Below are positions 10,908-22,290 of a stretch of DNA of 64,000 nucleotides, piece after piece. The notes below the pieces were generated by a model. That model saw nothing but the letters and a program-made list of their open reading frames with translations, searched no databases and was not told the origin of the DNA. Origin of the DNA: Tillus elongatus (Eukaryota > Arthropoda > Insecta > Coleoptera > Cleridae); NCBI GenBank assembly GCA_964006375.1, contig OZ023266.1, forward strand, positions 13,962,565-14,026,564. Reading direction: 5' to 3'. Position 1 is the first letter of the stretch; the number at the start of each line of letters is the position of its first letter. The position numbers were made by a program, and so were the translations under genes.

Positions 10908-11862
10908 AGATTTTATCTTATAAATTTGATGGTTCGACAAAAATATTGAATATCTAATGACAGCGTATCTACAGTTTTCTCCATAACATATCTTCTTTTA
11001 TGTTAAACAGCTTTGATCAACCTTTGTGGTAATAACATACCTACTTTCCTTTTATGCGTTTCTAATAAACTGTGAATAATACTGTAATTACTTCAATAAT
11101 TTTTAAAGTATAATAAACATATACAGTTAGATATTAATTACATATCAGGTTACATGATATCAGCTTCGTTTCTAATAAGAGAAGTTAATATAAGTCTAAA
11201 TAATAATGCTGTGATAATAATAATATTAATAAGATAGTTATAATAATAAGACAAGCAGTAGGTGAGTCATAATTATGGTGAAATTGATCCATCCAGTTCA
11301 TGATTCGGCTTTATGTCTTTATTACACTAATAAAGGTGATGATATTGTACTATGAGATGTCAAAATGGATGAAATTAATGCAAATAAATTCATAATAACA
11401 CCCACATTCACAAACAATATACTTTTATGAATATATATATAACAGAGGTTACAGATATTTATGTAAATTATTTGTGTTATAGAGGCTATGTACATTGTTG
11501 TATATTTATTAGCTATAGAGACTTAACGTATATAAGATACAATGTAATCTGTTTATTATTTACTTGTAGTTATTTAGTATAGCCAGTTAGTAGCCCCGAG
11601 GGCGATTTCGTTCGTTTTCAAACGTGTTATTTAACAATTTACTTTAAGAAATATGTATATAAATTATAATTTAAATATTTATAATTTAATAACTCAATCA
11701 AAACTATTTCCTTTAATATTTACCTTGGATGAGTTATAGTGAATGTGAGACGGACGAGTTTTTTAAAAGGCATTATTCTCTCTCTCTCTCTCTCTCTCTC
11801 TCTTCTATTTAAATCTAACGTCTCTCTAACGAGATTTTTCGTTTTGTTTTATAGCTCAACTA
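10908..11862. other. No gene seen
   Basis: AT-rich with scattered AATAAT runs and a (CT)n tract at 11777-11803. Confidence 0.5.
11777..11803. repeat. (CT)n microsatellite
   Basis: About 13 uninterrupted CT units. Confidence 0.95.
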
Positions 11863-11864
11863 TA

Positions 11865-14262
11865 CAGTATGTCCCAAACTGGATGGGAATGTATTGCTAT
11901 CTTCGCTTTCATTAGATATAGGGAGACTGTTAAATTAGCAATTTTTTGGAGAATTTCATGCTCGTTCCAAATATGACTTGTTTTTGCCCTGTCTCTTTAC
12001 GTTTTCGAGTTATTTTGAAAAAACCGAAATTTGTCGATTTCTTTTTCTTCAATATCTAATTAGGCGTTGATCTGACATGTCTAAGACTTGCACATTATCA
12101 GGACACTTTTTACAGAGTAATCTTTTTATGCTATTCTCAACTTTGGTTTGTCATTTGTTTTTGAGCTACAGGTATCAACGTTTGTGTTTATTATGGCAGT
12201 CATATTAGATTTTTTGCTCATGTGATATCCTGTGAAAAGAGCTTTCCAGTGATGTACAACATGCTTGAGAAATGGTGTAATTGCACTGAGAATTTTGAGA
12301 AAAACCGTTTTGAGGATAGTAGGCTATGAAATCCAATACCACAAAACAAATGACAAAAAAAAGTGTTCAAAAAGCAGTAGGCCATGGAGTCTAACAATAT
12401 ATTTCTACTTTTAACATAATTTTCCGTAATGATTTACAATAAAACAAAGGAACTTGGAACACACCAATGAATTGGCCCATTATTACAAATTATATGTTAC
12501 ATTATCCAAAAAAATTGTTATAATTTAATTAAATAGGTAAACTTAGTAGATAACTAAATTTACTAACAGAACTCAACAAAAAGCAGATTAATGATTTGCA
12601 AAGACGCCTTTAAAAATCTTTTGATTTTTAAACGTAAGTCAACTGAAAAACAACACAAGACAGGTTACTATGGATATAACACTATCGCTACAATTAAAAA
12701 TACTGTAATTCTTAATTATCTGAACAATTTGAGGTGTATTTAACACGTTGCTTAAAATTTTGTACTAAATAGTTTGTTTCCTGTTCATTTTAAGTTTTAT
12801 TCAACAATATGTTCAGTAATGAAGAATATTTTTACATGTTGGAATGTTATATTCGTTTTAACCGAAATACTGAGGCAGCTGCAAATTTATATCAAAACAA
12901 CTACCCAGAAAGACGACAACCAAACAGCAAAATATTTCGCAGGATAGTGACCAATATATTGGACGACGGTAGCTTCCACACAAACAAAGTACTAATGCCT
13001 AGAAATGAAGAAATAAATAATGCAGTCTCACATGTTTCAAACGAAAACCCTCCGCAATCTATTCGGTTTTACGGTGAACAAATTTACGTTCCAAAAAGTA
13101 GGGTACACCGTGTATTAAAACAAAGTCATTACCATCCATACAAACCTACAATCATAGGAGGCTTAAATGTTGACGATTACCCTAAGCGACTTCAATTCTG
13201 CAAATGGTATCAAGGACAATGTCAGCAAGATGAAAATTTTCATTTTAAAATAATATGGACTGGTGAATCCAGATTTACAAATTGTGGTGTGTATAATCGC
13301 CATAATAGGCATTATTGGGCAAATGAAAATCCCAATCTAAAGAAAGAAAGACGATTGCAAGACAAATTTGTTATTAACGTTTGGTGCGGCCTATTGGGTA
13401 AAAAACCGTTATTTTTATTTGTAAATTAGACAGTTAATATTTAAAAAATTCGGGTAACTTCATTGTTGGTCCGTTCTTTTTTGAAAATAATTTAACTGGG
13501 GAAAGGTATCTTAATCTATTGAGAAATAATATTTTACCAACAATTAGAAGAGTTCATGATAATTTAGACGAGATTTGGTACCAACAAGACGGTTGTCCAA
13601 CACACAATGCTAGGATCGTCAAAGAATTTTTGTACCAAACTTTTATTAATCGTGTCATTTGTAACAATGGGCCGGTTTATTGGTGTGATCGCAGTCCTGA
13701 TATAACACCCATGGATTTTTATTTTTGGGGTACTCTGAAGAATGATGTGTATAAGTTCGATCCACCACAAAATATCAATGAATTACGAAACAAAATCACG
13801 GAAGCTATAAATCATATTAACCGAAACACCCTCACCAGAGTTTGCAGGCATGTTTCAAAAAGGTGTATAAAGTGCATTGAACAAAACGGTGGCCATATTG
13901 AACAATTTTCTATTTAGTGTATTTTTAAGTTTCTATTTTATTATTTGTTGAGTTCCGTTTCTAATTGTGTTGTTTTGTGAAGTTTAAGTTTCTATTTGTT
14001 ATTGCCGGGTTTCGTTATTAAACTGTTTCACATAATATTACCTAGCATTATTACTTAATTAAGTATTGTAAACTAAATCACAATATTTTTTATCGTGAAT
14101 CATACGGAAAATTATGTTAAAAGTAAAAGTCTACTGTCTACTACTACAAGTCATATTTGGAACGAGCATGCAATTCTACAAAACATTGTCAACTTAACCG
14201 TCTCCCTATCTCTAATAAGAACGGAGATAGCAATACATTCCCATCCAGTTTGGGACACACTG
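11865..14262 (+). mobile_element. mariner-type element, 2.4 kb
   Basis: The ends (CAGTATGTCCCAAACTGG on the left, CAGTGTGTCCCAAACTGG read inward from the right) are flanked by TA at 11863-11864 and 14263-14264. The inverted repeats match for ~120 bp and resume after a ~400-bp insertion in the left arm (about 11990-12395): the block 'cttttaacataattttccg' near 12400 pairs with 14105-14120. A broken transposase lies inside at 12809-13917. Confidence 0.9.
12809..13917 (+). pseudogene. mariner-type (DD41D-like) transposase, broken
   Basis: The ATG at 12809 opens a frame with an N-terminal HTH region (YPERRQPNSKIFRRI; SRVHRVLKQ). The first catalytic block at about 13255 reads WTGESRF where WTDESRF is expected, so the Asp has become Gly. 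A stop and small disruption follow at 13427-13455. The frame resumes with GPFFFENNLTGERYL, YQQDGCPTHNARIV (second Asp) and RSPDITPMDFYFWG, ending NGGHIEQF. Spacing from the second Asp is 36 residues to SPD and 41 to the Asp of MDF. The latter equals the DD41D signature described for the rosa group of mariner relatives. The gene is otherwise nearly complete (~350 codons). Confidence 0.9.
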
Positions 14263-14994
14263 TAGAGGAAAATCGCCTATGTTGGCATACTTAATTTTGA
14301 TACTACATATCACTTTCATTTGGAACAATCGATACACCAATGTAGTAGAGGGTCCTGTCCTATGACATGGCAAATTTTGAACAACGACAATTTTAGTTCA
14401 GTATGCCAATAAAGTGTAAGAAAATAGAAATATGTCTAAATATAAGGTTTATTGAAGTAAACTGAACATCGTAATGGAATAATAATTCCTAGGTATATAA
14501 TTGTACATGCGTCGCGGACTGACGCGTCTTGGAATGTGCTCCCTCTTCAGCTCTTTAACCCATCTCGCACTGCTGAGCTGCCCTTGTCCCTCCTTCCATA
14601 GGGACCAGCAACAAGTAAGACCGCAGGCTGCGTGCTGAGAAGGAGGCGGTGTTGCCAGCTTAGAATAGGTAACAGCCTCTACCTGTGATGGCATATCAAT
14701 TTCAAAATACACAAACTAAAAGATCTTTTTAATTCTAAAAATAAAACATCAATGTAACATCTTTTGGTGTAAGCAACCGAAAACAAGATACACATTTATC
14801 ATAAAATATTCTTATATACATAGTTCACAAATAAATTGCTTCAACTCCAGCATATTCGTTGTGATACAGTTTCTTGCATGACTGGAACTATGTCAGCTTT
14901 TCATATTGAATTGATAGACAAAATACGTTTAAGTAGGTACAATGATATGCTTGGGAGATAAGATAAGTTGCATTATGTATTACACAGCTTATGA
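14263..14994. other. No gene seen; possible small inverted-repeat element
   Basis: 'ttggcatactt' at about 14284 and 'cagtatgccaa' near 14401 are loosely inverted and could bound a ~130-bp MITE. 14510-14700 is GC-richer than its surroundings. An 87-codon minus frame there matches no family I know. Confidence 0.3.
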
Positions 14995-15026
14995 AAATTC
15001 GCTACTCTAACGCACTTGCTACCTGC
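14995..15026 (-). repeat. MITE terminal repeat, solitary
   Basis: 'gaaaattcgctactctaacgc' followed by 'acttgct' matches the right end of the 310-bp MITE family. No partner end is nearby. Confidence 0.6.
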
Positions 15027-15099
15027 ACACTTTCACCTTCATCGAAAACTACAATGTAATGTTCTCTTTTCCATTTCCGTAACTTTTTAATTGGGCGAA

Positions 15100-15663
15100 A
15101 AGAGGGTATTTCGGAGAGAAACAAGGATCGCGCATGGGGGTGAATAAATAAAGGCCGCGGACGAGCCCTGAGGGAACAAAAAAAAATAAAGGTATTTCTT
15201 CGGGGATGGCGTGGTTGGTAGAGGGTTCCTTCTCGCCCCAGACATACATAGGGGTGCAATGTGATATGGTTTGCCTTTCCGCTAGCTTTTTTCTTTTAGG
15301 CGATGAAGGTGTTTGGTTAGGGGTTGTGAGCAGTTGATATCAAGTTGAAAGCACGTGTCTTCCCCTACCTCTGAAATAAGTAGAACAATATGAGGTATTT
15401 ATGTTAAGCTCGAAGATGAGTGAGGTGTCAGGTGCTTGGCCGGGTTGGGTTCGGTTGCTAGGGGGTTTCTGCATTCTCTTCTGGGAGGGGGGGGAATTAT
15501 GATGTGATTTCCCCGATAGCTATTTAGTTAAATGAGCGGGCAGCAGTCGTTCGGCAAGAACCTTGGGTGAATTAGAATGCGGTTGGAGGGCGGGGGCGGT
15601 TGGTAGAAGATTTCTTCTTCCTTTGGACTTGGAGTGTTTTTTCAAAAAAAAAAAAAAAAAAAA
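15100..15663 (+). other. Possible non-LTR 3' tail; G-rich segment; poly-A
   Basis: 15150-15195 ('gcggacgagccctgaggga' then an A-rich run) resembles the reverse complement of 63060-63095, just beyond the non-LTR element at the window end, so it may be a 3' tail of that family. 15400-15640 is G-rich and unassigned. A run of 20 A ends the segment at 15644-15663. Confidence 0.3.
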
Positions 15664-16059
15664 TCAGCGCCTCTATTCGCTCCGGGTCCCGTAACTTTCT
15701 TGAGGGTTGAGACCGCAACATTTCTTTTGTGGTTTATATAAGAGTGGTTCTAAGCATGTTTCTATTTTAGGAAGCCTACATGTCGCTCACCTGTCAAATT
15801 ACCTTGAAAATTTATGGCTTTATACGCCTTCTCATTTTGTACTAACAGGAGTGTGCTTACTATGGAAGACAAATCAGCCTATTCAGTTGACAACAAAATG
15901 TCAAAGCATTAACGATCTTTTTTCACTTGTTTAGTTTTCTCCTTCCTACTAATATCTGTAAAATGTTATAGCATGCCTCTTTTCCTGGCCGAATTTTCAC
16001 TATAAGGGTGGATTTATATGGATATTTTGAAAAATGTAGCTGTTTCAGAGAATTGTAGA
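15664..16059. other. No gene seen
   Basis: A 75-codon plus frame at 15707-15934 has no recognisable motif; otherwise nothing. Confidence 0.4.
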
Positions 16060-16265
16060 AATGTAGACCGCAGGATCTGATGATGGGATATTGAGAAAAT
16101 AGAGGGAAATCGTCAAAAAAAAATTGTATGTATGTTTACCGATATTTTCGTCAATTGTGGATCAAATTCAACAAATCTTTTTTTGTGTGATCCTATTTTC
16201 ACAAAGTCAGGATCTGATGATAGGATCTCGGGGAAATCTTAAAAAACAATTATGTATGCTCCCCC
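16060..16265. repeat. Imperfect ~140-bp direct repeat
   Basis: 'caggatctgatgat' with 'ggga-at-ttgag' occurs at about 16071 and again at about 16211, each followed by 'aaattgtatgtat'-like sequence. The two units are diverged. Confidence 0.5.
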
Positions 16266-17409
16266 ACTTTGCATAAGCTGACGATTATGTGCAAAATGGT
16301 AGTATAAAATGAGACACTCGTGTTTTTTACGTATGTCTATCAACTATACGACAACATTTTGCTAAAGTTATGTAACAGTCCCGGAAACTTCCATCGCATA
16401 ATCGGTTTATTATTAATTTATAAATAGCAAAAGTAATGTTGAAAACTCACAATTGCTTTTTGCTTTATCCAGTCTACAACGTCTCTTTTTTCGATATAAA
16501 AGGAAGATAAACTTCATGACCTGACCTGATAAACTCCCAAAAGAAAATTTAAGGAACCAAACAACCTGCTAAGCGTGATGCACCATGATGCCACATTTTT
16601 CAAGAGGTTTTAATTGCTGAATTTATATTTCATTTCATTAAGTTCCATGTATGGAGTATATAAAAAAACAAGCAAAATAAAGTTGCTAGTCCGGCTCTGG
16701 GTATAGATTTTATTTAAAGTTGAAAATATATAGTGCGTCATCAAGTCAAAATACCTAGATAGTTGAATGAGATATGACCCTGTATAAATTCTCTAAAAAA
16801 ACTCAAAGCACCTGTATCTGTATATTGACCACGACATTTTTATATGCGCTTTCACAATCAGCTCAATATCGACGATCACCAGTAACAGTATGTCAGGGAC
16901 GAGCTGCAACACCCTGTATAACTGCAATTTGAAGAGTTCGGTATATTAATTCAATATCCGGTGGCATCACCAATTATTGAATTCGTGTGGTCCTCTAAAT
17001 GTACAACATAAGATGCTTAATTTGTGTAATGTACTATGGAAAAATAATCTTATTATTATTATTCAGGAGAGCATGTACATGAAAACGATGAACTGTTTGG
17101 AACCCTCCACTATGAAAAGCGTCCAGTACAGTACAATGTAAAGTCTCTGTTGGAATTTATGGACTTCTCTATCGGATCTCTATCCGCTTCAGGCTGCCCA
17201 GCAAGCACTACCTCCTCGCTTCCAACCTCATTCTCGTCAGAGCTTTGTCGCTCTTTATGCATTTTCTGCACAATGCACACCTGCCTCCACCCCTTTCCCC
17301 TAAAGTTCACGTTCTCCTGCAGATAGCAGGACACACGAATCTTTTTATGGCAAGTTTTAAATTTTGTCGAGATACGGTTTTATAAAAATTCGATATTAGC
17401 TCTGTGTTG
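16266..17409. other. No gene seen; fragments of mariner-like ends
   Basis: 'gaccctgtata' near 16780 and 'acaccctgtata' near 16911 look like mariner-type terminal sequences next to TA, but no complete element could be bounded. A 74-codon minus frame at 17110-17334 matches nothing I recognise. Confidence 0.35.
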
Positions 17410-17556
17410 TTTTAGTGAATTTTTCTAGAAAGACTTCACTATGAGGAGGTCGCTATTTTTGAATTTTGTATTTTTTACAATTTAGCGCGAACTGGGACAC
17501 ATATAAACGCCATATTCGAGGTCAGTTTCAATTTTTAGATGTTCATGTACTTGTAT

Positions 17557-17618
<62 letters not shown>
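17410..17618 (+). repeat. (TA)n/palindrome repeat family, 5' part
   Basis: Palindrome 'agtgaatttttctagaaaga' with 'cttcact', leader with 'gaggtcagtttcaattttt', then (TA)n 17560-17618. The body that should follow is absent; Penelope-like RT sequence begins within ~25 bp instead. Confidence 0.75.
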
Positions 17619-17620
<2 letters not shown>

Positions 17621-17639
17621 CTATGTATAGCAAATATAG

Positions 17640-18185
17640 CATGAAAATTAAAAACTTATTATGGAGAATATTTCCTAGCGTGTCCAGGAAACAAACGCTT
17701 ACGTATTTAGAACAATTGTTAAAATCGAACAACATAAGTGAGAGGTTTCCGAAGAATAAAATTAAGTTAAACAAACCTTTGTATTAAACAAAATATATTT
17801 CATTTTTTCAATGAGATTTTTAACAAACCCAAGGCACGGCAACGGGCAACCCTCTCTCTCTATTCATTGGCGACCTTTTTATGAGTAGATTTGAAACGGA
17901 TTGAGAATAAGAAAGTGAGAATCTTCCTAGAGTATGATTTTGTTATGTGGACGATATTTTTGTTGAGTTCAACACAAATAAATGCAAAGTAGATCATTTT
18001 ATTAATATACTAAACTGTCAATTTGATTCAACAAAATTCACCTACAAATTAGAGATTAACGGTAAACTTCCCCTTATAGATGTACTATTTATTAAAAATA
18101 ATGGCTCTGTCGAATTCGATGTACCCAGGAAGGAAACCACCAGTCTAAGTGACTTCCAAATGACTCGCATCATATGCTTACACAA
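17640..18185 (+). pseudogene. Penelope-type reverse transcriptase fossil
   Basis: Spliced frames give LTYLEQLLKSNNIS, LCIKQNIFHFFNEIF, GTATGNPLSL (the Penelope 'GTAMGNPLSP' motif), LFMSRFETD, FCYVDDIFVEFN (YVDD catalytic box at about 17940) and FTYKLEINGKLPLIDVLF ('ltyE.E....LPFLDv'). Together these are RT motifs 4 to 7 of Penelope-like elements. At least three frameshifts plus stops are present. The catalytic Asp pair is retained, but the enzyme cannot be made. Confidence 0.85.
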
Positions 18186-18479
18186 AAAACGGCCAGTTTA
18201 AACTTCTTAGTAAGTAGATTAGCAATAATTTTCCTTAAGTAAAAGTTGATATAGTAGAGAATTAGGGTAAATTAAAAACGTGGCTAAATATAACGTATAG
18301 TGGGATTGCTTAGTGTAAAAATTTATTAATAGACACAGAACAAAGAAAATCCACGGAATCCACGATATTCAGAAAATATAAAAAAGGTTTGTTTGCTTAC
18401 CATTTGAACCTGGTATCCCAAGGGGTCTCGAGTGCATCTTTAAGAAAGCTCATTTGCAGCCAACTTTTATGACAAAAAA

Positions 18480-18830
18480 CAATTTAAAAGATTTGCTGGG
18501 TAATATGAAAGATAAAGATAAAGCTACTGAAATGTCGGATATCTATGGAATAAGCTGTAAAGATTGTAATAATACGTTCGCCAGACTAGAAGAACCATTG
18601 GAACCAGATTTGAGGAACATCTGGCACAGATGAGATACGGTAGTGTAGACATGTCATGCGTGGCCAAACAGTTTGAGATAATAATCACCACATAGATAAA
18701 GAAAACCTGAGACCTATCAAAAATGTTAGACAACCAACGAAGTTAGATGTTTACGGAAGTATTTATATATCTAAGGCAATAAAAAACGAACGTTCTTTAA
18801 ACTGCGCTCCGCCATTAATTTATAGCCTGT
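18480..18830 (+). pseudogene. GIY-YIG endonuclease fossil (Penelope)
   Basis: The frame reads SDIYGISCKDCNN, a GIY box with the Penelope CxxC; here the Gly of GIY is Asp. The YIG box is lost in a frameshift. Next come RFEEHLAQMRYG, MSCVAKQF, NNHHIDKENLRPI and KLDVYGSIYISKAIKNERSLN. The usual catalytic Glu of the 'vYEsiyI' block appears as Gly. GIY-YIG nucleases nick the target DNA to prime reverse transcription. This copy has lost several key residues and is inactive. Confidence 0.8.
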
Positions 18831-19021
18831 TGTCTGGACTCTCTCTTTGATATAGAAGAGATTCTGAAACTCCGCAGGTAAAGTTATAACGGTAGTTCAA
18901 AAACGACGTCCAGCAATTAAAATACAACACACAGAAAATTTGCCTGAGATTCGTCAAGTCTCTGTATCGGTTTTCACCTAAGACGTAGTAGTTTTAATTG
19001 TAAATAGTTTCCACTTTTTCA

Positions 19022-19065
19022 TCCCCTGATGATGTTAACTTTGTTAGTGAAACGATCGTCAGGTC
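19022..19065 (+). ncRNA. Hammerhead ribozyme motif in Penelope pLTR
   Basis: CUGAUGA (19026-19032); stem II GUUAAC/GUUAGU with UUU loop; GAA (19049-19051); stem III ACG/CGU with AU loop; cleavage base C (19060), giving a canonical GUC. Stem I is weak (C-A mismatch next to the core, then CC/GG). Hammerheads of this minimal type I form are documented in Penelope-like terminal repeats. Confidence 0.75.
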
Positions 19066-19185
19066 TTTAAAAGATGTGTCCTCGTGATTTGGGTTCTCCA
19101 AGTGTACTTATCAGTGGTCATACCAGGTTCCAATCTTTACTTACTGCCTATACAAGTTTCGTAAAAAACAGTTGCATAGATCATT

Positions 19186-19225
19186 TCTATGAAAATTCGC
19201 TACCATAACGCATTTGCTGCTTGCG
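19186..19225 (-). repeat. MITE terminal repeat, solitary
   Basis: 'gaaaattcgctaccataacg' followed by 'catttgctgc' matches the 310-bp MITE end. No partner found. Confidence 0.6.
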
Positions 19226-19461
19226 TTTGAAGTTTTTTTTATACAATTCCCATCATCTGTTTCCCTTTAACTTATTTTGACATTTCTCCCTCCTCTCTTT
19301 TTTGAGGGGTGGAGGGTCATTTTGGATTTGTAATTGGAGTGATGTATTTCTTTATAAGATTAGAATGCACGTAAAAAAATGAGCGTGTGCAAAGAAATAT
19401 ATAAATTAAGAAATGGACACAAAGTTTTTTTAGAAACTAATTACCTCAATTACTAAACCAA

Positions 19462-19822
19462 AACATAAACCCAGACATGTGGTTTCAACATAATGGAGCT
19501 CCACGCCATTGCAAAATACAGGCTCGTAATCATTTAAATGTAATATTCGAAAACAGGTGGATTGGTCGAGCAGGTCTGGTCAACTGGCCTGCTAGTTCCC
19601 CGGATTTGCCCCCCTTGATTATTTATTTTGGGGTTTTATGGAGTACGAAGTGATGGCGATGGTACCTACAACTTTAGATGATATGAAAACAAAATCCGCT
19701 TTCCTTGCTCATTATTGGCTTTTGAAATGTTGCAGTATGTATGGGATTCAATTAGAAAAAGTGTTCGTAAGTTGAAGGGGGACATTTCGCACAGTTTCTC
19801 ACGTATGATAAACGATTGATAG
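19462..19822 (+). pseudogene. mariner-type transposase, C-terminal fossil
   Basis: The frame reads MWFQHNGAPRHCKIQARNHL, with the second catalytic Asp replaced by Asn (usually HDGAPPH). Next are ENRWIGRAG, WPASSPDLPPL and, after a 1-bp deletion, an FWG-type block with LDDMKTKIR. It ends with DSIRKSVRKLKG. The layout matches the mariners at 27.3 and 47.5 kb, but the N-terminal half and the terminal inverted repeats are missing. Confidence 0.8.
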
Positions 19823-20899
19823 ATTGAAATTTAATGTTAATTGTTTTTGTATATCATGATTCCGTGACGGAAAAATCAAATCAAAAATTTCGATTTTTAT
19901 TGATACTTTATCATACCAAATTTAATTATCGTTTTCCAGGAACTGAAATATTCAACAGCTTTAGAAAAAACGTCTCTTACAATAGAACTCAATACAGTTC
20001 TGTTATATCCGTGCAAGTCATTAACTAACTCCAAGCCGACGTAGCTTTTCACAGCGAAAAAAAGCAAACAAACCAGCCACTTAGCCCTATAGCCTTTCCA
20101 CACAGATATCAAGAGACCCAACAAGAGGAAAAAATGCCAGGACTGTTCTCTAGAACATCTGGTGAAATGCGAGACGCATTTCGTTTAGAGCACTGGCTAA
20201 AGCCCCGAGTCTATTGTAGAAAATCCGTGGTTTGTGTCGGGGAATTGGCAACATGAGGGAAGAGCAGGGGGTTAGAGAGCATGAATGGTGTGTGCGGGAA
20301 TGAATGGGTACTAGAGGCAGCAGGCAGCAGGATAGTGGTTAACGCACGCACACACTTCCACTTTACTATATCGACCCAGATAACGCGCTCTCTCAACCCC
20401 AGTGTGTTATAATATTTGATACGTTTACCACACTCACGCAAACACCTTTAATGTTACGAGAAGTTAATACATTAATTATTTTGATGTTTTTGAGCGAATT
20501 TCCAGAAAAAAAAATCGCTTGAGGCATCGATTAACAAAAATAGTGAATTTGCGTCTAATGAGACATAAAAGAAAAGCAAAAATCACCAGAAATAACCAGC
20601 TGTTAAAAAAGTTCAACAAAAAATATAACATCAAGACAAAAGTGTCGTGTACTGTCAGTATGATCATCACAGTCCACAGGCGATGTCGCCACCATAACTC
20701 CGTGTTTCCAGCAGCTCTCTTCATTTCATTGCACCTTCCACGATTCGTCAATTGTGCAGTTTTTCTCTTCGTCTACCTTTTCTCTTGGTCTACATTTTCT
20801 CTTTTCACAAGGTGGGTATGTAGTTATACTACGAAGATGGAGACAAGGTCTTCAGATTTTACGACTACATATCTATGAAAATTGAGGTATTAAAATAGC
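19823..20899. other. No gene seen
   Basis: Several short frames overlap on both strands at 20211-20878, but none shows a known domain or consistent codon pattern. 20260-20400 is less AT-rich. Confidence 0.4.
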
Positions 20900-22290
20900 G
20901 GAGAGCAACGACTTAAAATATAATTTTAATAAGGAAAAAAATATGGCTGAAAAATGGATTTGTTCGTTGGTAAAAAAGACCAAAACATAGAGTTATGAAT
21001 TCTTGAAATACATCATACCCTAATGCCCAAGCATTGAATAGAAATAACATCAGATCATATTTTTATGCTTTGTATGCCCTTTTGTAAAACTATTTCTCTT
21101 TCCTCCAGAAAACATATTTGAGGGTAATGAGTCCGGTTAAAACACAGTCCAAAAATGACCACAAAAAGCGTTTGTCAGCAAGGGATGCAAACAAGTTGAT
21201 GGTGATCTTAGCGGTGCTGAAGATCGCAAAAATGTATACCACCTCTCTTTATTTTCTCTGTAAGAGGTTTAAAAATGACCTGATAGATAACGCACCACCT
21301 GGCAGTCAAGCATTCTGTCAATAAAAATATTGGATGACAGAAGAACTATTCCTAAAGTTGTTACAACATTTTGTACATAACACCAAGTCCTCCATTAATA
21401 ACAAACCTCTTCTCCTGTTAGATGGCCATAGTAATCGCTAAAACTTAGCAGTTTTGGAATTTTGCTAAAGAACATGGAGTAGTACTGTTTTGCTTACCCG
21501 TTCATTGTACTCATCGTGTTCAACTGCTGTTGGGCTTGTTTGGTCCTCTTCAAATTTCCTATGACGAAGAAGAGTTGTCACAGATTTTGATGTAGCCAGT
21601 CTAATAAAAAAACGCATTTTAAAGTGCGCAACACCATCGATCGCCGGAAACTCATTGAAAAAACTAAAATTGTTCCATCTTATAGTATAGTATAGTATAG
21701 TATAGTATAGTATATATTGTGAATACTTCCAAGGGTTTGATGCTTGTGCACTGAATAACGAAGGAAAAACTAATGGAAGAATCAAATATTCAACATGAAG
21801 TCAATGAAGACGGTCCAAAGCATCTACAGCTGTTACTACTCCTAATTCTGCAAGGAATCTTAACACTGCGAAAGAGCCAGACTTGCAATTCGCAGACAAT
21901 TATTTAACGCCACAAAAAGTTACACATTGTAGATATTGATGTAACAGAACCTTCTATACAAAAACTTGAGTGCAGGATTGCTAAATTCTCCACTACACCA
22001 GTAGCTGGTTATAGTATCTCATGGAAAAGAAAACGGAAGAAAGATGGAACCGGAATATTGAGTTCAACCGCTAACATAAATGAGATAAAACAAAAGGAAA
22101 ATGAGAAATTCGTGAGTAAACGAATAACACTAGCAATACAAGTTGAAAATAAAAACGATGTTGAAGAAGAGAGACACAATTAATCACCCATGGAGTGCTG
22201 TAGATGACCACGACTCTGACGTAGACTGCATATATTGCAATGAGCCATTTTTTAAATCGCGTCTCAGAAAAATATGACTTAAATCAGGTT
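20900..22290 (+). pseudogene. pogo/Tigger-like DDE transposase fossil
   Basis: Joined plus-strand frames read FNKEKNMAEKWICSLVKK (end of the CENP-B-like HTH). PENIFEGNESG follows where the family has 'IfNvDEtG', so the first catalytic Asp is Asn. QKAFVSKGCKQV comes next, then APPGSQAFCQ, WMTEELFLKLLQHFV, LLLLDGHSN (second Asp retained, 21417-21425) and a CLPVHCTHR-like stretch after a frameshift. A charged tail ends DVDCIYCNEPF (22225-22257), the CxxC often found at the C-terminus of these transposases. There are many stops and frameshifts, and a (TATAG)n run lies inside. Confidence 0.75.
21675..21714. repeat. (TATAG)n short tandem repeat
   Basis: About seven units of a 5-bp repeat inside the pogo-like remnant. 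Confidence 0.9.

Larger units (their letters stand above)
17640..19145 (+). mobile_element. Penelope-like element (decayed, 3' portion)
   Basis: Order: reverse transcriptase (17640-18185), GIY-YIG endonuclease (about 18480-18830), then a terminal repeat with a hammerhead motif (19015-19145). This RT-endonuclease-pLTR order is diagnostic of Penelope-like elements. Frames are broken many times. The 5' end is truncated where it meets the (TA)n tract at 17618. The final 'ttgggttctccaagtgtact' end is shared with copies at 25.7, 32.8, 38.3, 50.2 and 54.3 kb. Confidence 0.85.

Noticed and set aside
14449..14712. 87-codon minus-strand gene
   Set aside because: No recognisable domain; only a modest rise in GC.
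16076..16100. CUGAUGA followed by GAAA as a hammerhead
   Set aside because: No stem II pairing between the two boxes and no stem I; same for 16214-16235.
17110..17334. 74-codon minus-strand gene (VNFRGKGWRQ... region)
   Set aside because: No family recognised and no supporting context; left as unassigned.
20476..20878. Host gene on either strand
   Set aside because: Overlapping frames on opposite strands without domains or splice context.
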